NCBI GenBank assembly: GCA_934670175.1
Contig: CAKUOX010000047.1
Span: 1-18,562, forward strand
Direction of reading: 5' to 3'
DNA from: an uncultured Clostridia bacterium
Lineage (GTDB): Bacteria; Bacillota; Clostridia; Christensenellales; Aristaeellaceae
Length of the DNA stretch: 18,562 bases
The notes below the pieces were generated by a model that saw nothing but the letters and a program-made list of their open reading frames with translations, had not been told where the DNA came from and searched no databases. Shown piece after piece: positions 1 through 7,409 of the stretch. The position numbers and the translations under genes were made by a program. Each line of letters begins with the position of its first letter. The first letter of the stretch is position 1.

Positions 1-116
1 TGACCTTGTCCCTTGTTTTTTGGGGACTGTTTTCAATCCTCCTTTTCCGGAATTTGCGCAACTTATTGTACCTTATCGTACCGTGGTATCACAACGGCGA
101 TGCCTGCCGGTATTTG

Positions 117-419
117 TTATTGCCGATACTGAATCAATATAGATTCCACAAGTATTGCAAGTCGATAGTACACTACTAATTCATCCTTTTCCATCCCTGT
201 TGATTGATTAATCAATTCTGAAAAAGCGGCTTTCTCGGTTTTAGAAATAATCTCGCTCGATGGAATTTCGATGGGTTTTGCCTGCTTTATCAATTGAGAG
301 CAATATCCCCCTATAACAGAATCAATAACCATAAGCTCTGGAGAACTTCTACGAATTACCGCAGGGATGTTCGAGTTTAAAAATGCTTTCAAAATGTACT
401 CGTGTTGTTTGCTTTTCAT
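117..419 (-). CDS. Small hypothetical protein, 100 aa
   Basis: I do not recognise this gene. It encodes a soluble-looking 100-residue protein with no signal peptide or membrane segment and a mixed helix-like composition, including a C-terminal helix around residues 82-98. The ATG start is preceded by a GAGGG-type ribosome site about 8 bases upstream. It lies downstream of the 166-residue hypothetical gene on the same strand, about 100 bases away, and the two could be co-transcribed. Both are AT-rich in codon use, unlike the sugar locus to the right. No catalytic motif is visible. It could be a small regulatory or immunity-type protein, but nothing in the sequence supports a specific choice. 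Confidence 0.6.
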   Translation of the reverse strand: MKSKQHEYILKAFLNSNIPAVIRRSSPELMVIDSVIGGYCSQLIKQAKPIEIPSSEIISKTEKAAFSELINQSTGMEKDELVVYYRLAILVESILIQYRQ

Positions 420-434
420 TACTCTTCCCTCTTG

Positions 435-465
435 TCTTTTCGAATCTCTCCATTTCTCGAAAAGA
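435..465. repeat. Perfect 9-bp inverted repeat in a leader
   Basis: TCTTTTCGA at 435-443 and TCGAAAAGA at 457-465 are exact reverse complements separated by 13 bases. The repeat lies just upstream of the 100-residue gene and after the stop of the 166-residue gene. Neither strand has a convincing T-run after it, so it may be a weak processing hairpin, a regulatory site or chance. Confidence 0.4.
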
Positions 466-518
466 AATATCCTGTTCTTTCTAAATTCAACATCCCCCGC
501 AAAATATCCTGTTCCTCC

Positions 519-1019
519 CTAATGCTCCCTAATAAATCCTTTCACATCTTCAGGGACATTTTCAGAGTTATAAAAACTATACTTTGGATATAATTCACCA
601 TACTTGTTTTCGGTCTCGTAAATGATGTACCTTTCATTTTCTTCGTCGTTTATACGCTCAATGCGAAACTCTGTCCAGCTTTTATCATCATTATACATAT
701 ACAGATATACCCCGATTGCTCTCAGGCATACAAAGAAATCATTATTCTCATTCGCCCATGCTGCATGGAAGTCGCCTCTCGAAGGAAAACACCTTGGAAT
801 AGAGTAAAGAATCTCTGTTCCCATATCTGTCTCAACAACTATGGCAGTATCAAATTCCTTATTCACATCGTTCAAAGGAATAAGCGTATACTCTTGCGAA
901 TAAGAAAGGGTGCCTACACGTTCCTTCCTTGCCTTAATAAGGCAGAGCTCTGCAACCAGAATCGATACGCATATGCTAAATATTAGGCATTGGGCAATTA
1001 ATTTCAGAATTTTCATCAT
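519..1019 (-). CDS. Hypothetical membrane-anchored protein, 166 aa
   Basis: This is an unrecognised protein. Residues 4-26 form one hydrophobic segment, followed by positively charged KARKER. That suggests a single N-terminal membrane anchor or an uncleaved signal. The rest is a polar domain rich in Tyr, Asn, Asp and Glu that is probably outside the cell; the location is inferred from topology only. Two adjacent ATG codons (1019 and 1016) follow a GGAGGG ribosome site 5 or 8 bases away, so either could be the start. A good promoter lies at 1137-1166, leaving a leader of about 110 bases. The gene is AT-rich and faces the same way as the next small gene. No enzyme motif is visible. Confidence 0.65.
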   Translation of the reverse strand: MMKILKLIAQCLIFSICVSILVAELCLIKARKERVGTLSYSQEYTLIPLNDVNKEFDTAIVVETDMGTEILYSIPRCFPSRGDFHAAWANENNDFFVCLRAIGVYLYMYNDDKSWTEFRIERINDEENERYIIYETENKYGELYPKYSFYNSENVPEDVKGFIREH

Positions 1020-1042
1020 TATTCCCTCCGGTTTTTAGTTAC

Positions 1043-1105
1043 CTAATTCTCCAAACATCGTTTGCATTCCAATAATTCTATTCCGCTCCAGCCCGATTTG
1101 GCCAT
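1043..1105 (-). CDS. Possible 20-aa leader peptide
   Basis: A 20-codon ORF starts with ATG at 1105 inside the leader of the 166-residue gene. An AGGAGGG ribosome site at 1119-1125 lies 13 bases upstream, longer than ideal. The peptide contains a Cys-x-x-Cys pair near its end. It may be a regulatory upstream ORF or chance; no family is recognisable. Confidence 0.2.
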   Translation of the reverse strand: MAKSGWSGIELLECKRCLEN

Positions 1106-1136
1106 GCCGCTCGATGTACCCTCCTAATTCATCCCC

Positions 1137-1166
1137 ATTCTATCACAGGATTTCCGACCGCGTCAA
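1137..1166 (-). promoter_or_regulatory. Sigma-A-like promoter for the 166-aa gene
   Basis: Read on the minus strand, TTGACG (1166-1161) is followed after 18 bases by TAGAAT (1142-1137). A TG one base before the -10 gives an extended -10. Each hexamer matches consensus at 5 of 6 positions. Transcription would start near 1130. Confidence 0.55.
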
Positions 1167-1323
1167 TCTCGACAGGGCATGCTGGATAATGAGAACGAGC
1201 CTTTGGGCAAAATGAACGGCAGATCGGCTCCGTCTTATTCTTCACAGAATTGCCGGCGTGCTCCCTCAGGACGCGCCGCCTACACAGCTTTGGCTCTGCC
1301 AATTTCTATTTTACAAAGATTTT

Positions 1324-1345
1324 GCCCCGAAGCACGCTTCGGGGC
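1324..1345 (-). terminator. Terminator-like hairpin after the importer operon
   Basis: GCCCCGAAG (1324-1332) and CTTCGGGGC (1337-1345) form a perfect 9-bp GC-rich stem with a 4-base loop, just after the last gene of the importer operon. The following minus-strand bases are AT-rich but are not a clean T-run, so termination strength is uncertain. Confidence 0.6.
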
Positions 1346-1362
1346 GAGGGTATGAGATCGCC

Positions 1363-2424
1363 TTAGAATTTGTAGTTGATGCCCAGCAGGCTCTTCATGA
1401 TCTTACCGATATCCGCCTGCGAGCCATAGAAGAACCAGAGCGAGGTGGTGCTGTTGGAATGGCTGCGGCCGGAATCCAGGCCGATCGTCGCGCCGCCGTT
1501 CTCAAACTCGGCAAAGCCGCCGGTGGGGCCGTTGTCGTTATAATAATAGGTAGAACAGCCGCGATCTCCCAGGTTTCCCCACGGCTCGGAGCAGTAAGGA
1601 ATGGACGGATCGTTGTAATAATTGCGCACCATCAAATGCCAGCCGTCGCCCCACGGCTTGAGATAGGCCATGCGCCCAAAGGTCTGCGCCGCACGATAGG
1701 CCACCTTGTACTTGCGGTCGCCGGTCACGTCCAGCTCCACATAGCCGTCGCGCACATGCTGCATTTCCTCCACCGGTTCGTAGTAATCCACGAAGTCGAA
1801 ATCGCCAAAGAAGGGCGTGATGAACTTGCCGCGCGGATTGACCTGAGATACGACCCAGGGCTCCAGATACATCCTCGTTTCGGGCTGCGTATCGCGCAGC
1901 TCGATGTCCTGCGTATATCCGCAGTAATCCACCTTCAGATCGCGCAGTCCCTTCAGGCTGCTCAACGGATTGAGCGCGGGCATATAGCGGCGATGGATCT
2001 CAAACGACTTCCTCGCGCCGTTGTTCAGATCGCTGAGCGTGACGCTCTGATTGAGCTCGACGGCGCCGTCCGCCTGCGAAAGCGTATAATCGCCGGGATC
2101 GAGCGCACCCTGCACGGTGTAGGTCGCGTCAAACAGCTCGGGCGCCTCGCAGAAAAAGCGCAGCTCGGGGTTGACCCAGAAGCGCTCGCCGCCCAGATTC
2201 CAGCTGCGCGCATCCACAAGCGCCTTGAAATCGGCCTCATTCTTCCATGCGGTGCTTGCCCAGAGCACGCTCTCGCCCGCGTCACCCTTGAACGGGCCTA
2301 ACAGGCGGCCGCCGTAGCGGGTGATGATCGCCCGCCATTCGCCGCCCAGCGGCAGCACGCGATATTCCATATGCTGCGATTCGAGCATCGCGACCGCCTG
2401 AGAAAAGCTGATATGATTGTCCAT
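1363..2424 (-). CDS. DUF6786-like carbohydrate-associated protein
   Basis: This 353-residue protein has no signal peptide. Its N-terminal half resembles the DUF6786 family, which I associate with the galactose-mutarotase-like fold: GGRLLG at residues 38-43, and WNLGGERFWVNPEL at 75-88. The C-terminal half is rich in aromatic residues and Gly (around 260-330), fitting a beta-sandwich sugar-binding surface. The ATG start has a GGGAGG ribosome site 5 bases upstream. The gene begins 12 bases after the second permease stop, so it is the last gene of the importer operon. Its likely role is to bind or interconvert forms of the imported sugar in the cytoplasm. The family assignment is from memory of motifs and the activity is not known. 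Confidence 0.7.
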   Translation of the reverse strand: MDNHISFSQAVAMLESQHMEYRVLPLGGEWRAIITRYGGRLLGPFKGDAGESVLWASTAWKNEADFKALVDARSWNLGGERFWVNPELRFFCEAPELFDATYTVQGALDPGDYTLSQADGAVELNQSVTLSDLNNGARKSFEIHRRYMPALNPLSSLKGLRDLKVDYCGYTQDIELRDTQPETRMYLEPWVVSQVNPRGKFITPFFGDFDFVDYYEPVEEMQHVRDGYVELDVTGDRKYKVAYRAAQTFGRMAYLKPWGDGWHLMVRNYYNDPSIPYCSEPWGNLGDRGCSTYYYNDNGPTGGFAEFENGGATIGLDSGRSHSNSTTSLWFFYGSQADIGKIMKSLLGINYKF

Positions 2425-2436
2425 AGCATCCTCCCG

Positions 2437-3444
2437 TCAGCGAATTTCGCCCTTGTAGTTCAGGCTGTCCACCATGACCGCGATGAAGATGATCACGCCG
2501 CGCACGATGGTATACACATACGGATTGGCAGCCATCATGGTCAGGCCGTTGACGATGGTGTTGATCAGCAGCATGCCGATGATGCAGCCGGGCAGAATGG
2601 TGCCCTTGCCGCCGAAGAGCGAAATGCCGCCCAGCACCGCCGCGGGGATCAGAATGAATTCGTAGCCCTCGGCGAACGATGTGGGAACGCCGCCGCTCTC
2701 GCCCGCCATCATGATGCCGGCCAGGCCGCAGAGCGCGCCGCAGATGATGTAAGCCGCCAGCGTATTGCGGCGAATGTTGATGCCCAGCTTCTGCGCGGCT
2801 TCGTGGTTGTTGCCCTGCGCCTTCAGCTGGCAGCCGAAGGTGGTATAGCGCAGGACGCAATGGAAGATGATGATGATCGCCAGCGCGATGTACACCAGCA
2901 GCGAAATGCCCAGGAAGGACTTATCGTTGAACTTGAAGCCCATGGTATTGACGATAATCAGCTTCATGTCCGTAAAATACATGCCCAGGCCGCGCGCAAT
3001 GCTGGTGGTGATCAGCGTCACGATAAAGGGCACGATTCTGAAACGGGAGATCATCAATCCATTAAAGACGCCGATCAGCGTACCAATCACGACCGGCACC
3101 AGCATCACCAGCAGATACTGGCCAAAGCCGTGCACCAGCGTACCGTTCGCGGTCATTTTCGTCATCATAATGGCGGAAACCGCAGTGGACAGGTACATAT
3201 TGGAGCCTGCGGAAATGTCGATTCCGCCGTCCATCATTACGAACGTCATGCCGATAACGCCGATCATGTACGGCGCGCTCTGCTCCAGCAGCAGCATGAT
3301 GTTCGAGCGGGACAAAAAGCGCGAGTTGCTCAGCGCAAAGATCACGATAATGACGACAAAGATCGAATACACGCCGTATTTCACGATGAACTGAGCCGGC
3401 GATCTGCGGTTTTTCACCGCCTGAGCATTGTTGGAATTAGGCAT
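2437..3444 (-). CDS. Ribose-type sugar ABC transporter permease (second)
   Basis: This 335-residue integral membrane protein belongs to the RbsC/BPD_transp_2 permease family, which forms the channel of ribose/galactose-type importers. About eight to ten hydrophobic segments are visible from residue 20 onward. Family motifs include GGIDISAG, seen as MMDGGIDISAGSN after the second helix, and the PAAVLGGISLFGGKGTI loop near the C-terminus. I place the start at the ATG at 3444, with AAGGAGG 8 bases upstream. It overlaps the ATPase gene by 8 bases, which implies translational coupling. A GTG- or TTG-type start further upstream would be embedded in the ATPase gene. Two different permease genes imply a heterodimeric channel. 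Confidence 0.92.
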   Translation of the reverse strand: MPNSNNAQAVKNRRSPAQFIVKYGVYSIFVVIIVIFALSNSRFLSRSNIMLLLEQSAPYMIGVIGMTFVMMDGGIDISAGSNMYLSTAVSAIMMTKMTANGTLVHGFGQYLLVMLVPVVIGTLIGVFNGLMISRFRIVPFIVTLITTSIARGLGMYFTDMKLIIVNTMGFKFNDKSFLGISLLVYIALAIIIIFHCVLRYTTFGCQLKAQGNNHEAAQKLGINIRRNTLAAYIICGALCGLAGIMMAGESGGVPTSFAEGYEFILIPAAVLGGISLFGGKGTILPGCIIGMLLINTIVNGLTMMAANPYVYTIVRGVIIFIAVMVDSLNYKGEIR

Positions 3445-4945
3445 TGCTGTCGCCTCCTTGCAGCGCATAATTCATGATGCGCGCCTGATCGAATTCTTCC
3501 TTTGTCAGCTCGCCGGTGAAGCGGCCGTTGGCCATGATGATGATCCGATCGCAGATGCCCATCAGCTCTTCCATTTCGGAGGAGATGCACAGCACGCCGG
3601 AGCCGCGCTTGGCCAGATCCAGAATCAGGCTGTATATCTCATATTTTGCGCCGACGTCCACGCCGCGGGTCGGCTCGTCCATGATCAGCATCTTCGGACT
3701 CTTCATCAGCCATTTGCCGATAACGACCTTCTGCTGGTTGCCGCCGGACAGGTTCGTGGCCAGCTGCAGCCGCTTGTCGCTTACCTTGATATGCAGATCG
3801 TCGATGGACGCGCGCGTGAGCTGATCGACCGCCTTGTCGGGCACGACCTTCGCACCAGTGGCAATATCGTCGATCTTGACCAGAATCAGGTTATCCTCCA
3901 CAGGCTTGGGCATTAGCAGACCCTCGCCGCGACGATCCTCCGTAATGAACGCCATGCCGCGCTCGATGCACTTTTTCGGCTCCGGCCTGCGCAGCGGCTT
4001 GCCCTCCAGCGTCATCTCGCCGCCGGTCAGCGGATCCAGTCCGTACATCGCGCGCACCAGCTCAGTTCTGCCAGCGCCCATCAGGCCGAAGATGCCCAGC
4101 ACCTCGCCATGGCGCAGCTCAAGCGAGCAATCCTTCACCGCAGGCAGCGCGGAAATATTTCTGGCCTCGAACATCACGTCGCCGATCTGCTTTTCCACCA
4201 CGGGATAGGCGTTTTCCAGCTTGCGGCCGACCATCATGCTCACAATGTCGCCCTTCACCAGCTCCGCCTTGTCGCGCGTGCCGATGATCGCGCCGTCGCG
4301 CAGCACCGCCACATGATCGCACAGCTCGAACACATCCTCCAGAATATGCGAAATGTACACGATCGCCACATTCTTTTTCTTCAAATCGCGGATGGTGTCA
4401 AACAGATATTCCTTTTCCTTTTGCGAAAGCGAGGTGGTCGGCTCGTCAAAGAGGATGATCTGCGCATCCATAATCAGCGCCTTGGCGATCTCCACCGTCT
4501 GGCGGATGCCCATGGGCAGATCGTTAATCAGCGCGCGCGGGCTGATGTCCAGCCCCAGCTCCTTCAGGCGCTCGCCGCCCTCGCGGCGCATGCGCGCATA
4601 GTCCACCGCGCCCAGCTTCGTCTTGGGCAGATCGTCAATAAACAGGTTTTCAGCGACCGTCAGGTTGGAAAACAGGTTCAGCTCCTGATGGATAAAGGCG
4701 ATGCGCGCAGCCTTTGCGTCGCGCGGCGTAGCCGGCTTGTAGGGCGCGCCGCCAATGCGCATTTCGCCGCCGTCCGCCGGAAATACGCCGCCAATGATGT
4801 TCATCAGCGTGGATTTACCCGCGCCGTTCTCGCCCACCAGACCGTAGACCTCGCCCGGCTTGAACTGCAGGTTTACGCCGTGCAGCACCTCGACGCCGAA
4901 AAAGCCCTTGCGAATATCCTTAAGCTCCAGAATGAATTCACTCAT
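3437..4945 (-). CDS. Two-domain sugar ABC transporter ATPase (RbsA/MglA type)
   Basis: This 502-residue cytoplasmic ATPase has two fused nucleotide-binding domains, as in RbsA, MglA and XylG. Domain 1 has Walker A GENGAGKST (38-46), signature LPMGIRQ (143-149) and Walker B ILFDEP (164-169). Domain 2 has the degenerate Walker A GLMGAGRTE (287-295) usual for this family, signature LSGGNQQ (399-405) and LIMDEPTRG (420-428). The start is the ATG at 4945, because AGGGAGG lies 8 bases upstream. A GTG at 4966 would sit before that ribosome site. The gene starts 17 bases after the first permease stop and overlaps the second permease by 8 bases. It powers import of the sugar captured by the binding protein; the substrate cannot be told from the sequence. 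Confidence 0.95.
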   Translation of the reverse strand: MSEFILELKDIRKGFFGVEVLHGVNLQFKPGEVYGLVGENGAGKSTLMNIIGGVFPADGGEMRIGGAPYKPATPRDAKAARIAFIHQELNLFSNLTVAENLFIDDLPKTKLGAVDYARMRREGGERLKELGLDISPRALINDLPMGIRQTVEIAKALIMDAQIILFDEPTTSLSQKEKEYLFDTIRDLKKKNVAIVYISHILEDVFELCDHVAVLRDGAIIGTRDKAELVKGDIVSMMVGRKLENAYPVVEKQIGDVMFEARNISALPAVKDCSLELRHGEVLGIFGLMGAGRTELVRAMYGLDPLTGGEMTLEGKPLRRPEPKKCIERGMAFITEDRRGEGLLMPKPVEDNLILVKIDDIATGAKVVPDKAVDQLTRASIDDLHIKVSDKRLQLATNLSGGNQQKVVIGKWLMKSPKMLIMDEPTRGVDVGAKYEIYSLILDLAKRGSGVLCISSEMEELMGICDRIIIMANGRFTGELTKEEFDQARIMNYALQGGDSNA

Positions 4946-4962
4946 AACCGGCGCCTCCCTTC

Positions 4963-5991
4963 TCACACCTTCGCCGCTTTGGCGGCGGCGCGGATGTTCA
5001 TTTCACGGGTGACCAGCTCAAGGCCGGCCGCGATCAGCACGAACACGCCCTTAATGACGTCGTACAGCGTGTAGGGCACGCCCAGCATGTTCAAAATGGT
5101 AGACAGCAGCGTCAGGAACAGCACGCCGTAGAGCGTCTTTTTCATGCTGCCGAAGCCGCCCGCAGGCGAGGTGCCGCCGATCACGACGGAGCCCACAATG
5201 TTGACGAACATATCGTCGCCCAGCGTGGTGATGCCTGCGCGGTTCTTGGCCGTGTACATCAGTCCGGCCAGGCTCGCGAGCAGACCGCTGATGAGGAACT
5301 CATAGAAGATGGTCTTGCGCACGGGCATGCCGCTGACGCGCGCCGTGTTGGGGTTAACGCCGATGGCATACACGCGGCGGCCGAACACCGTCTTGGACAG
5401 CAGCCACTGGATCAGCACGAAGATCAGCGCCGCGATCACCAGCGGGATCCAGAAGGGGCCGCCCTTGCCGCCCAATGCGGTAAAGCCCGCAGGCAGGCCG
5501 GAAAGGGACACTTTATCATAATAGACGCTGCCGAACCACACGGCAACGCCGGAGAAGATCAGCTTCGTAGCCAGCGTCGCAACAAAGGACGGCATCTTCA
5601 GGCCGGAAATGGCCAGGCCGTTGATCACGCCGACCACCGCACCGATGCCGAAGCCGACGAGTATTGCGACGATGATCGCCCAAACCGTGTCCGCCAGTGC
5701 GGTCTTCACGAGAATGTAGGCAGAAATGGTGCTCACCAGAGAAATGACGGAGGTGGTTGAAAAATCGATGCCGCCGTTGAGCGTCACAATGGTCAGCCCA
5801 GCCGCAACCACCAGCAGCGGCGCGCAGTTTGCAAAATAATTCTTGATATTGTAGGCGGAGGCAAAGCCCTCCACAAAGATCAGCGATGCTGCGAAGAAGA
5901 TAACCCAAATCACGAGGATCGCGTTATCCGAAAGGAATCTCTTCAATTTGATCGATCTCAGATCCTTTTCGTAACTCGATTGCTTGTTCAA
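4963..5991 (-). CDS. Ribose-type sugar ABC transporter permease (first), TTG start
   Basis: This RbsC-family permease has 342 residues and multiple membrane helices. It carries the family motif LNGGIDFS after the second helix and the VVIGGTSPAGGFGS loop in the C-terminal third. It pairs with the second permease in the same operon. No ATG exists near the expected N-terminus. The most likely start is TTG at 5991, with AGGAG 9 bases upstream. A TTG at 6000 directly abuts the ribosome site and is unlikely. The long gap before it (6001-6121) contains a hairpin separating it from the binding-protein gene, which may lower its expression relative to that gene. Confidence 0.93.
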   Translation of the reverse strand: MNKQSSYEKDLRSIKLKRFLSDNAILVIWVIFFAASLIFVEGFASAYNIKNYFANCAPLLVVAAGLTIVTLNGGIDFSTTSVISLVSTISAYILVKTALADTVWAIIVAILVGFGIGAVVGVINGLAISGLKMPSFVATLATKLIFSGVAVWFGSVYYDKVSLSGLPAGFTALGGKGGPFWIPLVIAALIFVLIQWLLSKTVFGRRVYAIGVNPNTARVSGMPVRKTIFYEFLISGLLASLAGLMYTAKNRAGITTLGDDMFVNIVGSVVIGGTSPAGGFGSMKKTLYGVLFLTLLSTILNMLGVPYTLYDVIKGVFVLIAAGLELVTREMNIRAAAKAAKV

Positions 5992-6061
5992 AATCCTCAA
6001 CTCCTAACCGTTGCCGAGCTGCGAGGCGCGACCCGCAACAATTCTTTGCCATTGATTCAGA

Positions 6062-6091
6062 TTTGGCCGGAACAGGAATGCTCCGGCCAAA
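6062..6091 (-). terminator. Intercistronic hairpin after the binding-protein gene
   Basis: TTTGGCCGGA (6062-6071) and TCCGGCCAAA (6082-6091) pair perfectly over 10 bp around a 10-base loop. The hairpin lies between the binding-protein stop and the first permease start, with no T-run after it on the minus strand. It probably stabilises the upstream message or causes partial termination, giving excess binding protein over membrane components. Confidence 0.65.
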
Positions 6092-6121
6092 CCAGCTAGA
6101 TCCAATCTGCTTTGGAAGGAC

Positions 6122-7096
6122 TTACTTCACGCCAGCCCAGCCCCAAACCAGATCGCGGGTCTCTTCGAAGTTTTCGAGGTTGCAGACCACGCCGGGATCG
6201 ATCATTTCGGACTGTTCAACTTCTTCGCCGTTGAGATACTTCACGGCGATCTCGATGCACATATGGCCCTCTTCGACCGCGCCCTGAGCGCCGTTGGCCC
6301 AGTTGTAGCCGTCCTTCATCATCTGCATGCCGTTGACGTCGCCGTCAAAGGAGATCACGGCCACATGGTTTTCCTCGCCGATCTTGGCCCACTTGCCGGC
6401 CTGCTCGAGCGCAGACTGGATGGGCGTCCACAGGAAGTCGGAGGGCGTGATGATCAGGTCGATGTCGGGGTTGGACTGCAGCGCGTTCTGCAGACCGGTC
6501 AGCGCAACCTGCTGATCCCACTCGGTGGGGATCTCAACGCATACGTTCACGACGCCGGGGGTCTCCTCGATGGCCTTGGTGAAGCCATTGTAGCGCTGCA
6601 CGGCGTTCTCGTCGCCCAGGTCGCCGATGAGCATGACGGCGTTGTTGAAGGTGATGCCCTGACGCTGCGCGTAGTCGATCAGCCAGGTCATTTCGTCGTA
6701 GGCGATCTGCTCGTTGTCGGCCACGACGGTCGCATCGGGATTGCCGTCCGGGCAGGAGCGGTTGTCCATGATGGTCTTAACGCCCGCATCCGCGCACTCT
6801 TCGATGGCGGAAATGATGGACGCGCTGTCCACCGCAGCAATGATGATGACCTGGCAGCCCTTGGCGATCAGGTCGGCGATCTGCTCGTTCTGCTTGTTGG
6901 CGTCGCCGCCGGCGATAACTTCAACGATCTCAACGTCCATTTCGGCGGCCTTTTCATACATGGCCTTGTAGTTGCCCATCCAGAATTCGGTGTTCAGGTC
7001 GTCCATAGAGAGGCCAACCTTGTAGGTGGCGGCCATGGCCGGGATCATGGCGAACACCAGCATCAGCGCGATAACGAGGGTCAGGATCTTTTTCAT
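6122..7096 (-). CDS. Sugar ABC transporter substrate-binding protein
   Basis: This 324-residue type I periplasmic-binding-protein-fold protein resembles the ribose/galactose-binding proteins (Peripla_BP_4 type). Residues 1-22 are a signal peptide (MKKILT start, hydrophobic core, AMA before the predicted cut at Ala23). No lipobox Cys is present, so the mature protein would not be lipid-anchored, unusual for a Gram-positive importer. The mature start TYKVGLSMDDLN, and later NKQNEQIADLIAKGCQVIII and VISFDGD, match the family. The ATG start has AAGGAGG nearby. It is the first gene of the importer operon, after a long leader with two candidate promoters. Aromatic and acidic residues suited to sugar binding are visible, but the ligand is not assignable. 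Confidence 0.93.
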   Translation of the reverse strand: MKKILTLVIALMLVFAMIPAMAATYKVGLSMDDLNTEFWMGNYKAMYEKAAEMDVEIVEVIAGGDANKQNEQIADLIAKGCQVIIIAAVDSASIISAIEECADAGVKTIMDNRSCPDGNPDATVVADNEQIAYDEMTWLIDYAQRQGITFNNAVMLIGDLGDENAVQRYNGFTKAIEETPGVVNVCVEIPTEWDQQVALTGLQNALQSNPDIDLIITPSDFLWTPIQSALEQAGKWAKIGEENHVAVISFDGDVNGMQMMKDGYNWANGAQGAVEEGHMCIEIAVKYLNGEEVEQSEMIDPGVVCNLENFEETRDLVWGWAGVK

Positions 7097-7121
7097 TCAG
7101 GGGTTCCTCCTTCTTATTCTA

Positions 7122-7144
7122 TTGTTTCCGTCGCTCGGAAACAA
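7122..7144 (-). other. 5' leader hairpin before the binding-protein ribosome site
   Basis: TTGTTTCCG (7122-7130) and CGGAAACAA (7136-7144) form a perfect 9-bp stem with a 5-base loop, about 11 bases ahead of the AAGGAGG ribosome site. It could protect the message end or modulate translation of the binding protein. Confidence 0.5.
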
Positions 7145-7167
7145 AATTGATTCGCTTTCGTTGCCGG

Positions 7168-7187
7168 ATGCGCGTGTGCGCCCACGC
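7168..7187. promoter_or_regulatory. Candidate operator, imperfect palindrome
   Basis: The core GTGTGCGCCCAC (7174-7185) differs by one base from the perfect palindrome GTGTGCGCACAC upstream of the isomerase gene. Bases 7172-7181 are identical to 10665-10674 (GCGTGTGCGC). It lies in the importer leader, downstream of both candidate promoters. Confidence 0.4.
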
Positions 7188-7258
7188 ACCATCGCGAAAA
7201 AAGACGCTTTATCCTCCCAGACCCAGCTTCATTCGGTTGGTCGTCATAAGGCGTTTAT

Positions 7259-7277
7259 TGCGTGCACGCACACGCAT
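7259..7277. promoter_or_regulatory. Candidate LacI-family operator in importer leader
   Basis: GCGTGCACGC (7260-7269) is a perfect palindrome inside a 19-base alternating purine-pyrimidine run. TTGCGTGCACGC (7258-7269) is identical to a site before the RpiB-like gene (10884-10895). It lies about 20 bases after the expected start point of the second promoter, a good roadblock position. Confidence 0.5.
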
Positions 7278-7293
7278 CCAGTCAAAATAAATA

Positions 7294-7323
7294 ATTGTAC
7301 ACCTTGGAGCCACACAATTTCAA
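7294..7323 (-). promoter_or_regulatory. Candidate promoter P2 of the importer operon
   Basis: On the minus strand, TTGAAA (7323-7318) is followed after 18 bases by TACAAT (7299-7294). Each hexamer is one base from consensus. Transcription would start near 7287, giving a leader of about 190 bases. Confidence 0.45.
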
Positions 7324-7380
7324 TCCACGCTCCGGATCTGCCGCCATACGGCGCATCCGCATCCTTCAAATTACGTTATT

Positions 7381-7409
7381 ATCATAACGCATCCACACAT
7401 GTGTGTCAA
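7381..7409 (-). promoter_or_regulatory. Strong promoter P1 of the importer operon
   Basis: On the minus strand, a perfect TTGACA (7409-7404) is followed after exactly 17 bases by TATGAT (7386-7381), 5 of 6 to consensus. The spacer holds the perfect palindrome CACACATGTGTG (7394-7405), which overlaps the -35. Repression by occlusion is therefore plausible. Confidence 0.65.
7394..7405. promoter_or_regulatory. Candidate operator in the P1 spacer
   Basis: CACACATGTGTG is a perfect 12-bp palindrome lying between the -35 and -10 of P1 and overlapping the -35 by two bases. Its centre (AT) differs from the other candidate operators, so it may bind the LacI-family protein less well or bind another factor. 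Confidence 0.4.

Larger units (their letters stand above)
1020..1362. other. Intergenic region between two base-composition zones
   Basis: This 343-base stretch separates the AT-rich small genes from the GC-rich importer operon. It holds the promoter for the 166-residue gene (1137-1166), a possible 20-residue leader ORF (1043-1105, minus) and the terminator hairpin of the importer operon (1324-1345). Between about 1170 and 1320 I see no gene or strong repeat. Confidence 0.6.

Noticed and set aside
1..116. Possible mobile-element end or hairpin (GTCCC and GGGAC arms at the left edge)
   Set aside because: The arms are only 5 bp and there is no recombinase gene, target duplication or longer repeat in the window to support it.
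1258..5074. Long plus-strand open frames opposite the importer genes (for example 1258-2301, 2371-3477 and 4109-5074)
   Set aside because: They lie antisense to well-supported ABC genes, are rich in His, Arg and Ala, have no ribosome sites or recognisable motifs, and arise from GC-rich third positions.
7141..7160. Catabolite-repression (cre-like) site before the binding-protein gene
   Set aside because: The minus-strand sequence contains AAAGCGAATCA, but it misses the key TG and CA positions of the CcpA consensus.
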